Positions 54,901 through 64,000 of a stretch of DNA of 64,000 nucleotides are shown piece by piece. Source of the stretch: Ochotona curzoniae (Eukaryota; Chordata; Mammalia; Lagomorpha; Ochotonidae); the NCBI RefSeq assembly GCF_017591425.1, contig NW_024467106.1, positions 27,394,501 to 27,458,500 on the forward strand, given 5' to 3'. The translations under genes and the position numbers were made by a program. Each line of letters starts with the position of its first letter. The first letter of the stretch is position 1. The notes below the pieces were generated by a model, which worked only from the letters and a program-made list of their open reading frames with translations, did no database searches and was not told the DNA's origin.

Positions 54901-55764
54901 CTAATGAGAATTAGGAAACAAATAAGCAGACCCATCTCCCCGGGTTCCGAATATTTCCCCCAGCTTTCTGAGGCCACCTTGCCAGTCCACTCCACAGACT
55001 TTTATCTAGGCTCCAGGATGGCTTTTACCACCGGCAATAAGGTTCTGAGTCACTTTAGAAACAGCACCCCGGTTCTCCAAACAAGATGCTGTGGCTGTAT
55101 TGATGACATGCCAGTCACACAGCTGGGCAGGAGTAAGGTCCAATTTGTGGGCTGTGGGGTATCTTCCCAGTCCAAGTGCTCCTGCCGATGGATTACAGTG
55201 CCTGCTTCAGGCTGGCCTAGACCCAAGCTGCCTGGAAGGACCCTTAGAGACAGTCTCATTGGCTTCTTGTTTCTGTTTTAGGGAAGCTGAAGCCAAAGGA
55301 GAGAGAGCAAGTAGCCCAAAGTGAAGCAGCCCTGGCACAAGGGCATGGGTCTGCTGACCACTGGACCACCATCCTCTGCACAGCTGCCTTTCCACCTCCT
55401 GAAGAGGCCAAATCCGATGGCATTGCACTTCCCTAACTGAGCCCTTTGAGATGCAGGTATCAGAGAATAGCTACAGGGCTTGGCAGACAAACCCAATGCC
55501 TCTATGTAGATGCAGAGATGTGATGCACCCATTCCATTTGGGTGCAAAAACTGACTCACCTATAGCTCCAAGCCTGGAACAATGTTGGTGGAGAGGGTTG
55601 GATGTGGGGGGCAGAGAGCAGTTTAAGAATGAATCCTGAGAATATATCTAACTTCAGAATTTATTTTTCTGAATGCACAGTGAATCCAAACAAAGAATGC
55701 CAAAGTGCATTTGCCTCCAACTATTTCCTGCGTTTTGCTTCGAGACCATGTTCAATGAACATGT
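51956..55764. other. unclassified sequence
   Basis: 3.8 kb. A T-rich stretch lies at 52079-52124. Splice-donor-like 'AGAAGGTGAGTCTC' at about 53225 and acceptor-like 'TTCTGTTTTAG' near 55270 exist but are isolated. Frames of up to 125 codons (54904-55281) show no domain that I recognise. A degraded MIR end may lie near 55300-55370. Confidence 0.4.
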
Positions 55765-56110
55765 GTTCAGGTTTGTTGTAGGCAAGGTGTTAGGTAAGGA
55801 GAAAGACAACATAGCCTCCTGCCCTCAAAATGTAGTAAGGGAGACAGATGTCAGGATGGCTGTGAGCCAGAAGGATGGTAGGCAATGACAGAGACATATC
55901 ATAAGAGGGACATGCCACCAGTGGCAGGTGACAGCTGAGCTGAGTGTTGAAGAATGTGTCAATTGGGGGAATGATGAGGAAGCAGGTTTCAGGCTGAGGG
56001 AATGTGTACTAAAGCCTGGCATGAAATGGCTGGAGAAAGCTTGGCCCAAGACCTACGAAGAATGCTTAACAAATTGCACAAATGAAAGTGAAGTGTGTTT
56101 GCTTTTCTAG
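55765..56110 (-). mobile_element. L2 LINE, antisense
   Basis: 'ATGAACATGTGTTCAGG', then 'GCCTCCTGCCCTCAAAATGT', 'GTAAGGGAGACAGATGTCAG', 'GAGTGTTGAAGAATGTGTC' and 'TCAGGCTGAGGGAATGTG'. This is the antisense 3' end of L2, in consensus order. Confidence 0.8.
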
Positions 56111-57143
56111 AACCGGTCATTGTTGAAGAGTGGAAGCATTGGATTCAGTACAGGAGAAACCGTAAAAAATAATGAATCCATGTGTAGCTGTTAAACCCAC
56201 ACTGCATATGCCAGACTGTTGTGCTACACACTTTACAGAGGAGGAAGCTTTCTCTCTGGGAGCCTTTAGCCTCACAAAGGTGGCTTCATTGGATCCACCA
56301 TCTTAAGCACAAGTTGTGATATCCCAGCTCTCAGCAGGGAGTTTTCTTCTGCTGTGAGGCGCAGTAATCCCTGCTTCATCCTTGAGCTTCTCCTATAATG
56401 ATTCCTGCCAGAACACCCAGAAATATCCCAGAATATTCTGGAGCATGAGAGAACACCGCTTAGGCAGCCTGGGAGTTGGCATGTTTTCTTCATAGACCTG
56501 AAAGTATTCTCCCTAGGGGTAGGTGTGAGCATTGTGCAGTCTTGTGCAAGTACCCAAGTTTTTATTCCCAGTTGCCTACCCATTCATCTCCCCTGCAGGT
56601 GCGCCACACATTCAGAGCCGCATCCCGCCCCCTTAGGTCAACAATTGCCTGGTCAACTTTAAAATCCAACAGCATGACATCTTCTGAAATGATCCCTTTC
56701 TTCCTTCTACACACTCCTCTCTTCTCTAGGCTCCCCTGCCATTTGTCACAACTGGGACCTAAGGAAGACAGTGACTGTCCAATTCACCCAAGTGGTCCCA
56801 GCTCCCATTGAGTGAACGGTTGACCTCCCATGTACAAACTCTAAATTCCAGAGAAGATTCAAGCCCTGACTCCACTACATCCTGGTGCTAGAGCCTTCCT
56901 CTCTCCAAGTAACCTGCAGGTCATGTGAGGCAGGAGGGTGCATCTCATTAGCCTTGATCCAAGAAACTTAAGCAGATCCATAGCCCAGCCTCATGTCCAG
57001 CACAAGCCAGCAGGTGTTTCTTCTTCCTGGATTCCTGATCAAGCCTGCCACTCACTGGCTCTGGACACACATATATTACTGTGATGTGCAGAAAATGTCA
57101 CGTTTAATGATTGGAGAGCACCCTTCCCAACTTCCCTGCTCAT

Positions 57144-57145
<2 letters not shown>
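56111..57145. other. unclassified sequence
   Basis: No repeat or exon recognised. Confidence 0.4.

Positions 57146-57192
<47 letters not shown>
57146..57192 (+). repeat. (CT)n microsatellite
   Basis: About 23 uninterrupted CT units. Confidence 0.97.
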
Positions 57193-57195
<3 letters not shown>

Positions 57196-57309
57196 GAGTC
57201 CTTTGGCCATTCTAAAGAGATTTTACACGCAAATAAACTGCATATTATACAGATTTCCATCTTGAGCCCCATCAAAAAGTATAAGAAATATCTTAAGAAG
57301 TGTTTCTGT
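57193..57309. other. unclassified sequence
   Basis: AT-rich spacer before a CSINE. Confidence 0.4.
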
Positions 57310-57640
57310 GTCCCAGTGGGGTAAGTCACTGACTATAATACTAGTATCTCATGTTAGAGTGCCAGTTCTAGTTCAGGTTGCTCTTGAATCCAGCTCCTTA
57401 CTAATGCAGGTAGGAAAGCAGCAGAGGGTAGCCCTAGTGCTGGGACCCTGCACCTGTGTGGGAGATCTAGATGGACTTCCTTCCTGGCTTCTGGTTTTAG
57501 TCTGACCCCATTGTTGCCATTTAGGAAATAAATTAACATGTGGAAATTCATTCTCTCTCTCTCTCCTTCTATTTCTCTTCCTCCCTCCCTCCCCCATCTC
57601 CTCTCTCTAGTAACTCTACCTTTCAAATAAAATAATTTTT
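57310..57640 (+). mobile_element. old CSINE, sense
   Basis: 'GAGTGCCAGTTCTAGTTCAG', 'AATCCAGCTCCTTACTAATG', 'TGTGTGGGAGATCTAGATGG', a CT-rich stretch, and 'CTCTACCTTTCAAATAAAAT' tail. The tail is closer to the older or rabbit-like form, consistent with an insertion before the pika-specific type arose. Confidence 0.75.
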
Positions 57641-57684
57641 AGTGTCTGATTAAAATATGCCTGATCCTTCTGATGCTGACTGGC

Positions 57685-57825
57685 TCATTCTCCAACAGTG
57701 GTGTTGAATCCTACTCCTTCAGTTACTAGCCCTGTGACCTTGAACCAATTATTTCACATCTCCAACTCAGTTTTCTCATTCACACCACTCCTTTTACAGG
57801 GTGGTTGAGAGAGTTATAAATCACT
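57685..57825 (-). mobile_element. MIR SINE, antisense
   Basis: 'GAATCCTACTCCTTCAGTTA', 'CTAGCCCTGTGACCTTGAAC', 'CAATTATTTCACATCTCCAA', 'CTCAGTTTTCTCATTCACAC' and 'GGGTGGTTGAGAG' are antisense MIR. Confidence 0.82.
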
Positions 57826-59640
57826 CTTAGTTGGAACTCAGGTCATCACTGCTCTTCATGTTTAGAAAAGATTGAACGTACTCGCTTTACAGAGCTCTCC
57901 TTATGTGCCACCGTTCTAATCCTCTAGAGAAGAAAAAGGTGGTCAAAATCCCACATCCCCTAGAAATAAATTAAGTCGCATAAAACTTATAAGTGTCTGT
58001 TGGATTGGAAACAACTTTTTCTTTAACTTGGTAAGATGTTTCACTGAGAAGTTCAGGCAATAACGAGTTGTGATTCAAACTTGTCACCACTCAACACTTC
58101 TCCTCCCTCTATGCACCATATTACTATGTCCTCATCAAAGCTCCAAACTCAAGTCAAAGTAAGCAGGCCCAGTACACGTCTCCAGATCCCAGCCACCATC
58201 AGGCTCAAAATGATAATCACTTGAGAATGTTAATTGAATGCTATAATTATAGCCAATGCGTAATAGGCATTTTGCACTGATGTTGCATCCTGCCAAGAAA
58301 ATATTTACTTGGCTAACTCAAGTCCACAACCAAGTCTATTTTTTTCCCAACAGAAATAGTGCCTCCATTTGGCATCACCAGACGCACCAGCGGGAAGCAT
58401 CTTGGATGTCTTCAACATAATCAGGATGGCTTTGACTTTCACACCCTTGTAAATCATGTGCCGCCTTCTCTGCAAGTCCTACACCTGAGTCACATGTGCG
58501 TGCCACTTTGTTCCTTACTGGATATTAGGTAGATCAACCATTGGCTGAAGATTTCCTGGGGCGGGTAGCAGAAGTAAGCTGGGGGAGTCTGAAACTTTGG
58601 TTTAGGTTTTTTCTTTCCATGCCCTGTTCCTCAGACATGTTTCTTTTGCATTGGAGGCTTATTTCCCTTCAGGCTTGTAGCCTATTCTGTTGCCAGCAAA
58701 GCATTTTAAGCCACAGGCTCTCCAGAAAGTTAAAAAAAAAAAAAAAACACTCCTTCACACATTTCACTTTGGCCAGTTGTCCTTGACCAGGAACTGATTT
58801 TGGACAGTGTTGGAAATAGAGGATGTGTGTGATTTCACCTTGAACTCCAGCTTCCCGGTTGCTTCTTGGTCCTCTGCATGTACATCCTTAGAACCATCAG
58901 GTGCACCAACACCTCCCTGCCACCCCCAACCCCACAGTGACTCATCCTAGTCAAAGGCTGCTTTCAGAAAGTGAATCCACATATTTAGGGAAATCTGCTC
59001 AAGCCCCAAGGTGGTCTTTGTTGCTGGCTCATTTTTTCTCCAGACTTCACAGTCCTGGCTCATATGCTTAGGCGTGTGTTGCTCGGTGTCCTGGCCTTTC
59101 TTTGTCCCACTGAAAAAGAAGTGTTTGCTTTCCTTCTTTTCTAGTTGGTGTTGTTTTCTGTCATTTTCTAAGGAGCACAAGAGTTAAACAGGCCTTTGTT
59201 ATGCCATCTTTAGCCAAAAGTCCCAAAGGCCTTTTGAAATCCAACTTCTTTCATTTACTTCTTATCTTTCAGTATTATGGGACTTCTCTAAGTTTCTTCA
59301 AAGCCTCATTTTAGACTAAGGTGAAGGCATATACATACATGTATTTTTAAATGCCTATCCCTGTCTGAACTTTGATTCCTGTTTATCTCTTTGGCAATCC
59401 TTTCATCTTTTATGTTATTCTCTGTCATCTCTCTCATCCAGTCAGGATGCCCTTCTCAGCCCCAGAAGAGTTCAAAAAGATATTATTGAGGTTTCTTCTC
59501 TTGTCTTCTAGCCAGCAGAGCAAACTGCACATGCTGGATGCATAGCTTGTCCTTCTGCTTTATGGTTCCTGTCACATTGTTTTCATTGTCTTATATCCTC
59601 AACCCTTAAACAAGACAGAAGAACGGGACAGCTCTCTCTA
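57826..59640. other. unclassified sequence
   Basis: 1.8 kb. An A run lies at 58731-58747. Nothing coding recognised. Confidence 0.4.
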
Positions 59641-59656
59641 TCCCTCTCTCTCACTT

Positions 59657-59690
<34 letters not shown>

Positions 59691-59692
59691 AC
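59641..59692 (+). repeat. (TC)n then (AC)n microsatellite
   Basis: A TC/CT-rich start passes into about 14 AC units. Confidence 0.92.
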
Positions 59693-60237
59693 TTCTATCT
59701 TCACACAGCTGTGGAAGCTGCTTCTTTCTGACTTTCACTGAAAAGTTGTAGGCGAACTGTGTTTACACACCCGGTACTGAGGTCCTTCTCTGTAGACCTG
59801 TGGTGTTTTGTCAAGAGGAGCCCCTAGTTATCTGCAGAACCCGGCTGGTTCCTCCCTCCCACACCCCCGGGGGCTCACTGAGCGGGATGAGCATGACAAA
59901 CGCAACATCCTGCTCAGCAGACATCCCACCTGCTTCCTGCACCTGTCTTCTTGGGTCCTTGATCCAAGGGGAAAGAAAAAATGATTCAACCTTGCATGGA
60001 TGTTTATCCTGCTGGTAGAATGTCATTAAATATGGAAAGTCATACAATTTGAGTTCCAAAGAAATGGATCACTGCATTGACAATTCTCCTGGACTCATTG
60101 TGGTCATGGCTAAGAAAAAGTTCCTGCAAAATGACACTCTGAGGACCTAGACAAACAGGAAGTAGGCTGGAATATGACCTGTTGCTGCTGTGAACAGAAC
60201 AGCAGGTGTGAGAGAACAAATTTAACAGCAATACATT
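59693..60237. other. unclassified sequence
   Basis: No gene or named repeat. Confidence 0.4.
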
Positions 60238-60338
60238 CCACTAAGCAGCTCCCATTGGCAGCAACCACGAGGGGTAACATCGGCACCGTATCTCATTCAG
60301 TCTTCCCTATAATTCCACAAGCTGTTACCCCATTTTTA
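60238..60338 (+). mobile_element. MIR-like fragment, sense
   Basis: 'GGCACCGTATCTCATTCAGT' then 'CTATAATTCCACAAGCTGTT' followed by 'ACCCCATTTTTAAAAT' resembles the MIR middle. Cut on the right by a CSINE. Confidence 0.5.
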
Positions 60339-60650
60339 AAATAAGATTTATTTTAATTTGTTTGAAAGGCAGAGTGGCAAAGGGAGAACGGAATGAATGA
60401 GAGTGACAGAGAGAGAAAGCGATCCACTACTGCAGTCCTCCAGATTACTGCAACGGCCAGGGCTGACCCAGTCTGAAGCCAGCATCAGGAGTTTTCTCTG
60501 GTTTCCCATATGTGCATCAGGGGTCCAACTGCTTGAGCCATCCTCCCATGCTTTCCCAGGCACATGAACAGGGATCTGGATCAGAAGTGGAACAGTTGAG
60601 AAAGGAACCAGGGCCCTAAGACAGGATGGCAGCATCTCAAGAATCCATGG
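60339..60650 (-). mobile_element. CSINE, antisense
   Basis: 'AAGATTTATTTTAATTTGTT' tail, 'GAAAGGCAGAGTGGCAAAGG', 'CCAGGGCTGACCCAGTCTGA', 'AACTGCTTGAGCCATCC' and 'GGATCTGGATCAGAAGTGGA'. Nearly full length; inserted in the MIR-like fragment. Confidence 0.8.
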
Positions 60651-61369
60651 ACCCCACTGAGCTTTAAGACTTGCTTATAACCTACATTTTATGTACAAAA
60701 ATGTTAGGAATACAAGAAATTAAAGGACTATTTTAAGTGATCACATTGATAGTGACTTCCTGCTAAAAACAAAAATACTTCAATGTTTGACCGTGAAGAA
60801 GACTCAAAGAAGTCTTCCCAGAACCTGCCAGCAGAGTTGGAGCTTGAGCTTCAGGTCTTCAAGCAAGTAGGGACAGAGGCCCCTCTCTCCTAGAGTGGTT
60901 TGGAGAATGGAAATAAAGCTTGTCTCTCTTTTCAGCTCACATACCTCCTACCCAGGGTCAGCTGCTGCATGGGGGTCAACTCCCCCAGTTAAGATACTCA
61001 AAGGCTTCACATAGAGGACTCCATTTCTACTGCTGCAATTGAACATGGGACTAGACAGTGCCTTTCAGCTCCATTAGTGATCACAGAACTTTTGAGCTAA
61101 GCCAAATCTCAGCCACTCTAGCCTCAGCATGCTAGCATTTTAAAGAGAGGACTACTGGAGCTTACATAGGTAAAGCATGCTACTCCATTTACCTTTGAAA
61201 TGGTGGGTGAACAAGAGATCATCACTATAACTAAAAAAGTGTCCTCTCTTCTATTTCCCTAACTCTCCTTACCCAACAAGGGAGCAGTATTACGGGGTAG
61301 AGGGTAAAGCCATCATCTGTGATGTCAATCCCATACTGGTACCAGTTTATTTCTCAGTTATACCACTTC
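60651..61369. other. unclassified sequence
   Basis: No recognised element between the CSINE and the L1. Confidence 0.4.
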
Positions 61370-61925
61370 TCTTTTTCATTTTTAAATTATTGTTATTAGT
61401 TTGTTATATAGTTCCATAAGCTTTGGGATTCCCCTTACCTCCTCCCCATCTCCTTTACCCTGCCCCCACACACTGATTTCTCCTATGTTATTACAATAGT
61501 ATAGTTCTTCATAAATGGTCACAAGTCCATCACTGTGGGCATGAACAATGGCTGAGAATCCTGCATCCTATCATCAAGATACAGTTAACATTTTCATTGG
61601 GAGTCCATCTTTGATCTAGAAGTAGAAATGAATACCTCATTGTATTCTCACATCTGCATATGATAGTCTCCATTACACAGTTACTGTACATCCCCTTAAA
61701 TGAAAAGCCACAAAACAAAATCAACAACGGGAAGAAAAATAGGAATTTGCAACACCATCAAGTTAAATAACATGCTATTGAATGACTAATATGCCACTGA
61801 AGAAATGAAAAAGAAAAATCAAGAAATTTCTTGAAGAAAGTGATGCTACTGTATGATCTATGAGTCACTGAAGAATTTAATGTGAGAAAAAAAAAACTAT
61901 TTTTAAAAAATGAAAATAAAAACAA
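61370..61925 (-). mobile_element. probable L1 3' region after the ORF2 break
   Basis: On the minus strand it is AT-rich, with a G-rich stretch ('GGGGGCAGGGTAAAGGAGAT') followed by 'CTATATAACAAACTAATAAC' and a weak A-rich end. A polypurine stretch near the terminus is common in L1 3' UTRs. I could not match it block for block, so it may instead be a different element. Confidence 0.45.
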
Positions 61926-61930
61926 AAAGA

Positions 61931-62137
61931 TCAAAATCCATGAGACATAGTTTCCACTGATCTTTGTTGGTGAGATGTGTCTCCTGTAGGCAACAGGTAA
62001 GTGGGTTTTGTTTCTTTGTTTTGGTTTTTGTTTTTCTGCTTTTTGGTCCAGTCTACTAATCTGTGGCATTTGATTGATGAGTTTAAGGCATTAACATTGA
62101 AAGTTAATATGAATAGGTGGTAACTTGGTCCTGTCAT
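61931..62137 (-). pseudogene. L1 ORF2 N-terminal remnant (endonuclease start)
   Basis: The minus-strand frame starts at 62137 with 'MTGPSYHLFILTFNVNALNS', matching the conserved start of the L1 ORF2 apurinic-type endonuclease. In another frame a little downstream the nucleotide sequence encodes 'CCLQETHLT', the conserved QETHL motif of that domain, so a frameshift lies between. The rest of the endonuclease, all of the reverse transcriptase and the Cys-rich domain are missing. Non-functional. Confidence 0.85.
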
Positions 62138-62161
62138 TTTAGCAATGGGTTGCTCATTAAT

Positions 62162-63154
62162 TTAGTTTTCTGTTGTTATTCTACTGGATTGTTCTGCACA
62201 TTTACCTTTGGTTTTGGTGGGTGCTTTTCCTCTTCTCTGCCAAGAGAACAGGGCAGGTCTGGAAAAGGCAAAATGTTTGAGCTTTTCTTTATTGTAAAAG
62301 ATTTTCATTTCATTTTCAAAGACAAAGGAAAGCTTTGTTGGGTACATTATTCTGGACCGACAATTGTTTGCTTTTAGAATCTGGAATATGTCGCCCCATT
62401 ATCTTCTGGCCTGTGGAGTTTCCTGTGAGAGGTCATCTGTGAGTCTGATTGCCATTCCTCTATATGTCAATTGATTTTTTTTTCACATGCACATTTAAAG
62501 ATTGTTTCCTTGTGTTCATTGACAAGAGTTTGATTATCATGCGTTGTGATAAAGATTGCTTCTGGTCGACCCTGTGGGAGTTCTGTGCTCCTCCTGTATT
62601 CTGTTTCCCAATTCTTTCTACAGATGAAGGAAGTTTTCGTTTATTATTTTATTGAATACAGCTTTAAACCCAGCTTCTCTTTCCATGCCTTTTGTAACTC
62701 CCACAACTCTTATATTTGGCCTTTTAATAGTGTCTCTTAATTCTTGGATCCTTTTTTTAGCGTGACCTAGCTCTGCTTCCAGTTTTTGATTGCTTCCCTA
62801 TTGTAACAAGAAATATCTTTCAATTCTGAGATTCTGTCTTCTGCCTCCTTCATTCTATTATCGAGACTTTCCACTGAATTTTTAATTTGGTCTATTGTGT
62901 CCTGCATTTCATATAATTCGGCTTGATTTTATTTCAATGTTGCTATTTCCTGTGTGACCTACTCCTTAAATTCCTTGTATGTGTTTCTCATTGTTGATAA
63001 GAAACTTCATAACGAGTTTTCTGGATTCTGTATTTCCCATTTCCTCAATGTATTTATCAGTTAACTCTGGGGTTAGCAAAGGCTTCTGCTCCTTTACAGG
63101 GGAGTCTTCAGTAATATTCATTGTGCCTTTGTCTCTTCTTTTGCTTTTGGTCAT
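62162..63154 (-). pseudogene. L1 ORF1 remnant (RNA-binding protein)
   Basis: The start codon is at 63154 and the N-terminus 'MTKSKRRDKGTMNITEDSPV' is basic then acidic, as in mammalian L1 ORF1p. A reading-frame shift and a stop fall near 62966-62975. Beyond it, heptad-like segments ('MQDTIDQIKNSVESLDNRMK' in frame) show the coiled coil. Further on are the RNA-recognition region and the C-terminal domain, ending at about 62162 with more stops. Span of 993 bases agrees with a 330-residue ORF1p. ORF1p is the trimeric RNA-binding chaperone of L1; this copy is dead. Confidence 0.88.
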
Positions 63155-63489
63155 TGTACTTCTGGCTAGCAGATTCTTCTCCTTGAGGCAGGTTTCTAAA
63201 TTGTGTCACCCACAGGTCTACAGTCTGGTTTTACTGCCTTGTGTTTGGTACCCGGTTTTTGCTTGCAGTCACTTGTGCCACTCCTCTAGTGAATTTCAGG
63301 TCTGGGCTCTTGTGTTAGGCTTTTACTATGGTCCATGGAACCCCAGCTCCTAGCTCACCACTCTCCACCTCCTGTGATCCCATGCTGTGGCTGCACTGTT
63401 GTCTGTTCAACCTTTCTCCCACTTCTAGTTTGAGCAGTTCCCAGGATTAGGAAGATGCCAGGGATCCTAAATAACTATGTTGTTGATGG

Positions 63490-64000
63490 CGTTAATCTTG
63501 CTGGAACCTGCTGGCCATTAGGTCTGAGGGCTACCGGACCTATTTTAACCTGTAAGATGCCAAAGTTGATATTGTTTTCTGTGTGGGACCAGTGCAATGC
63601 ACTGAGCTGCAAATGAATTTGCTCCCAATTCAGCACATGGCAACTCACTGTTGTCCCTCCAGTCTCAAAGCATTTGCCACACTGTAAAAAAAAAAAATGG
63701 TACCTGATGTGCCATTGGTGGAGTTCTGGATCTGCTGTCCATTAGCTCTGAGAGCTACCCAGACCTGTCTTGGGTGGAACCTGTAGAATGCTACATTACT
63801 GTAGTTCACTGAGTCAGAAATGAGTTCACTCCCAGCTCAGCATATGCTCAGTCCTTTCCCTTGCCCTTGCCTCCTTGAGCAAAATGAGCCCAATTCAGCT
63901 CTAAGAGAGTGACCAGGCTGTGAAATCCACCCTGTTCTTGCACTGCCCGTTTGGGATCTGCTGCTCTGTGTCTGCTCCTGGTCAAATCAAACAGAGCAGC
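63490..64000 (-). repeat. tandem monomers of the L1 5' UTR
   Basis: Blocks recur with a period of about 207-226 bases. 'CTGCTGGCCATTAGG' at 63509 returns as 'CTGCTGTCCATTAGC' at 63732. A 'GAGCTGCAAATG...CAGCACATG' block at 63603 returns at 63810. 'GGATCTGCTG' at 63728 returns at 63954. Rodent L1s use such monomers as tandem promoters; here the inference is by position upstream of ORF1. Confidence 0.7.

Larger units (their letters stand above)
61370..64000 (-). mobile_element. lagomorph-type L1 with most of ORF2 missing, runs off window
   Basis: Read on the minus strand, the order is monomeric 5' region (64000 to about 63490), 5' UTR remainder, ORF1 (63154-62162), a 24-base gap, the first ~70 codons of ORF2 (62137-61931), then AT-rich sequence that I take as a 3' part (61925-61370). 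A full ORF2 is about 3.8 kb, so nearly all of it is absent. The right edge may continue beyond the window. Autonomous movement is impossible without ORF2. Confidence 0.85.

Overview
This window looks like ordinary nuclear DNA from a lagomorph, most likely a pika (Ochotona) rather than a rabbit or hare. About twenty insertions of the lagomorph-specific tRNA-derived CSINE family are present. The youngest copies (46815-47149, 45095-45418, 49513-49830) end in 'TCTCTGTATATCTGACTTTG' or a close variant, and have heads reading roughly 'GTGGCCTAGTGGCTAAA'. I associate that form with pika; the rabbit consensus differs at both ends. This is family knowledge from memory, not a database result. The background of MIR, L2, MaLR LTRs, MER5-type hAT elements and L1M is that of any placental mammal.

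I could not recognise any protein-coding gene with confidence. The longest open frames are either microsatellite translations, SINE or L1 translations, or unrecognised frames of a length expected by chance in GC-rich mammalian DNA. The window is therefore best read as intergenic or intronic sequence. Three places carry possible gene or regulatory signals, all of low to moderate confidence. (1) A block at about 31160-31315 has a TATA-like motif, a perfect MEF2 consensus and a CRE-like half site. (2) A CpG-rich patch at 36980-37180 has an Sp1-type GC box, a perfect octamer and a plausible splice donor. (3) A possible exon at 40975-41258 runs from a good splice acceptor through a short signal-peptide-like reading frame to a GTGAGT donor in phase 1. 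Items 2 and 3 could belong to one plus-strand transcript, but nothing in the sequence proves it.

Layout: 1-12 kb is mostly unclassified sequence with MaLR, L2, MIR, a probable solo LTR and a 392-base polypurine GAAA tract. 12-18 kb is repeat-dense (inverted CSINE pair, tandem antisense CSINEs, an L2 split by a hAT element, a MaLR LTR and a foldback CSINE). 18-37 kb is sparser, with MIRs and a few old CSINEs, and contains the two candidate regulatory blocks. 37-50 kb has more CSINEs, MER5A, an L1M 3' end and an L1M split by two SINEs. 50-61 kb is mostly unclassified, with a 125-bp direct repeat, L2, MIR and microsatellites. The last 2.6 kb (61.4-64.0 kb) is a minus-strand lagomorph-type L1: tandem-monomer 5' UTR, decayed ORF1, and only the first ~70 codons of ORF2 before an apparent internal deletion.

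The most interesting structures are the ORF2-less L1 with its monomeric 5' region, the head-to-head foldback CSINE next to a perfect AT palindrome, the two local duplications (44/45.4 kb and 50.9/51.8 kb), and the candidate exon and promoter blocks.
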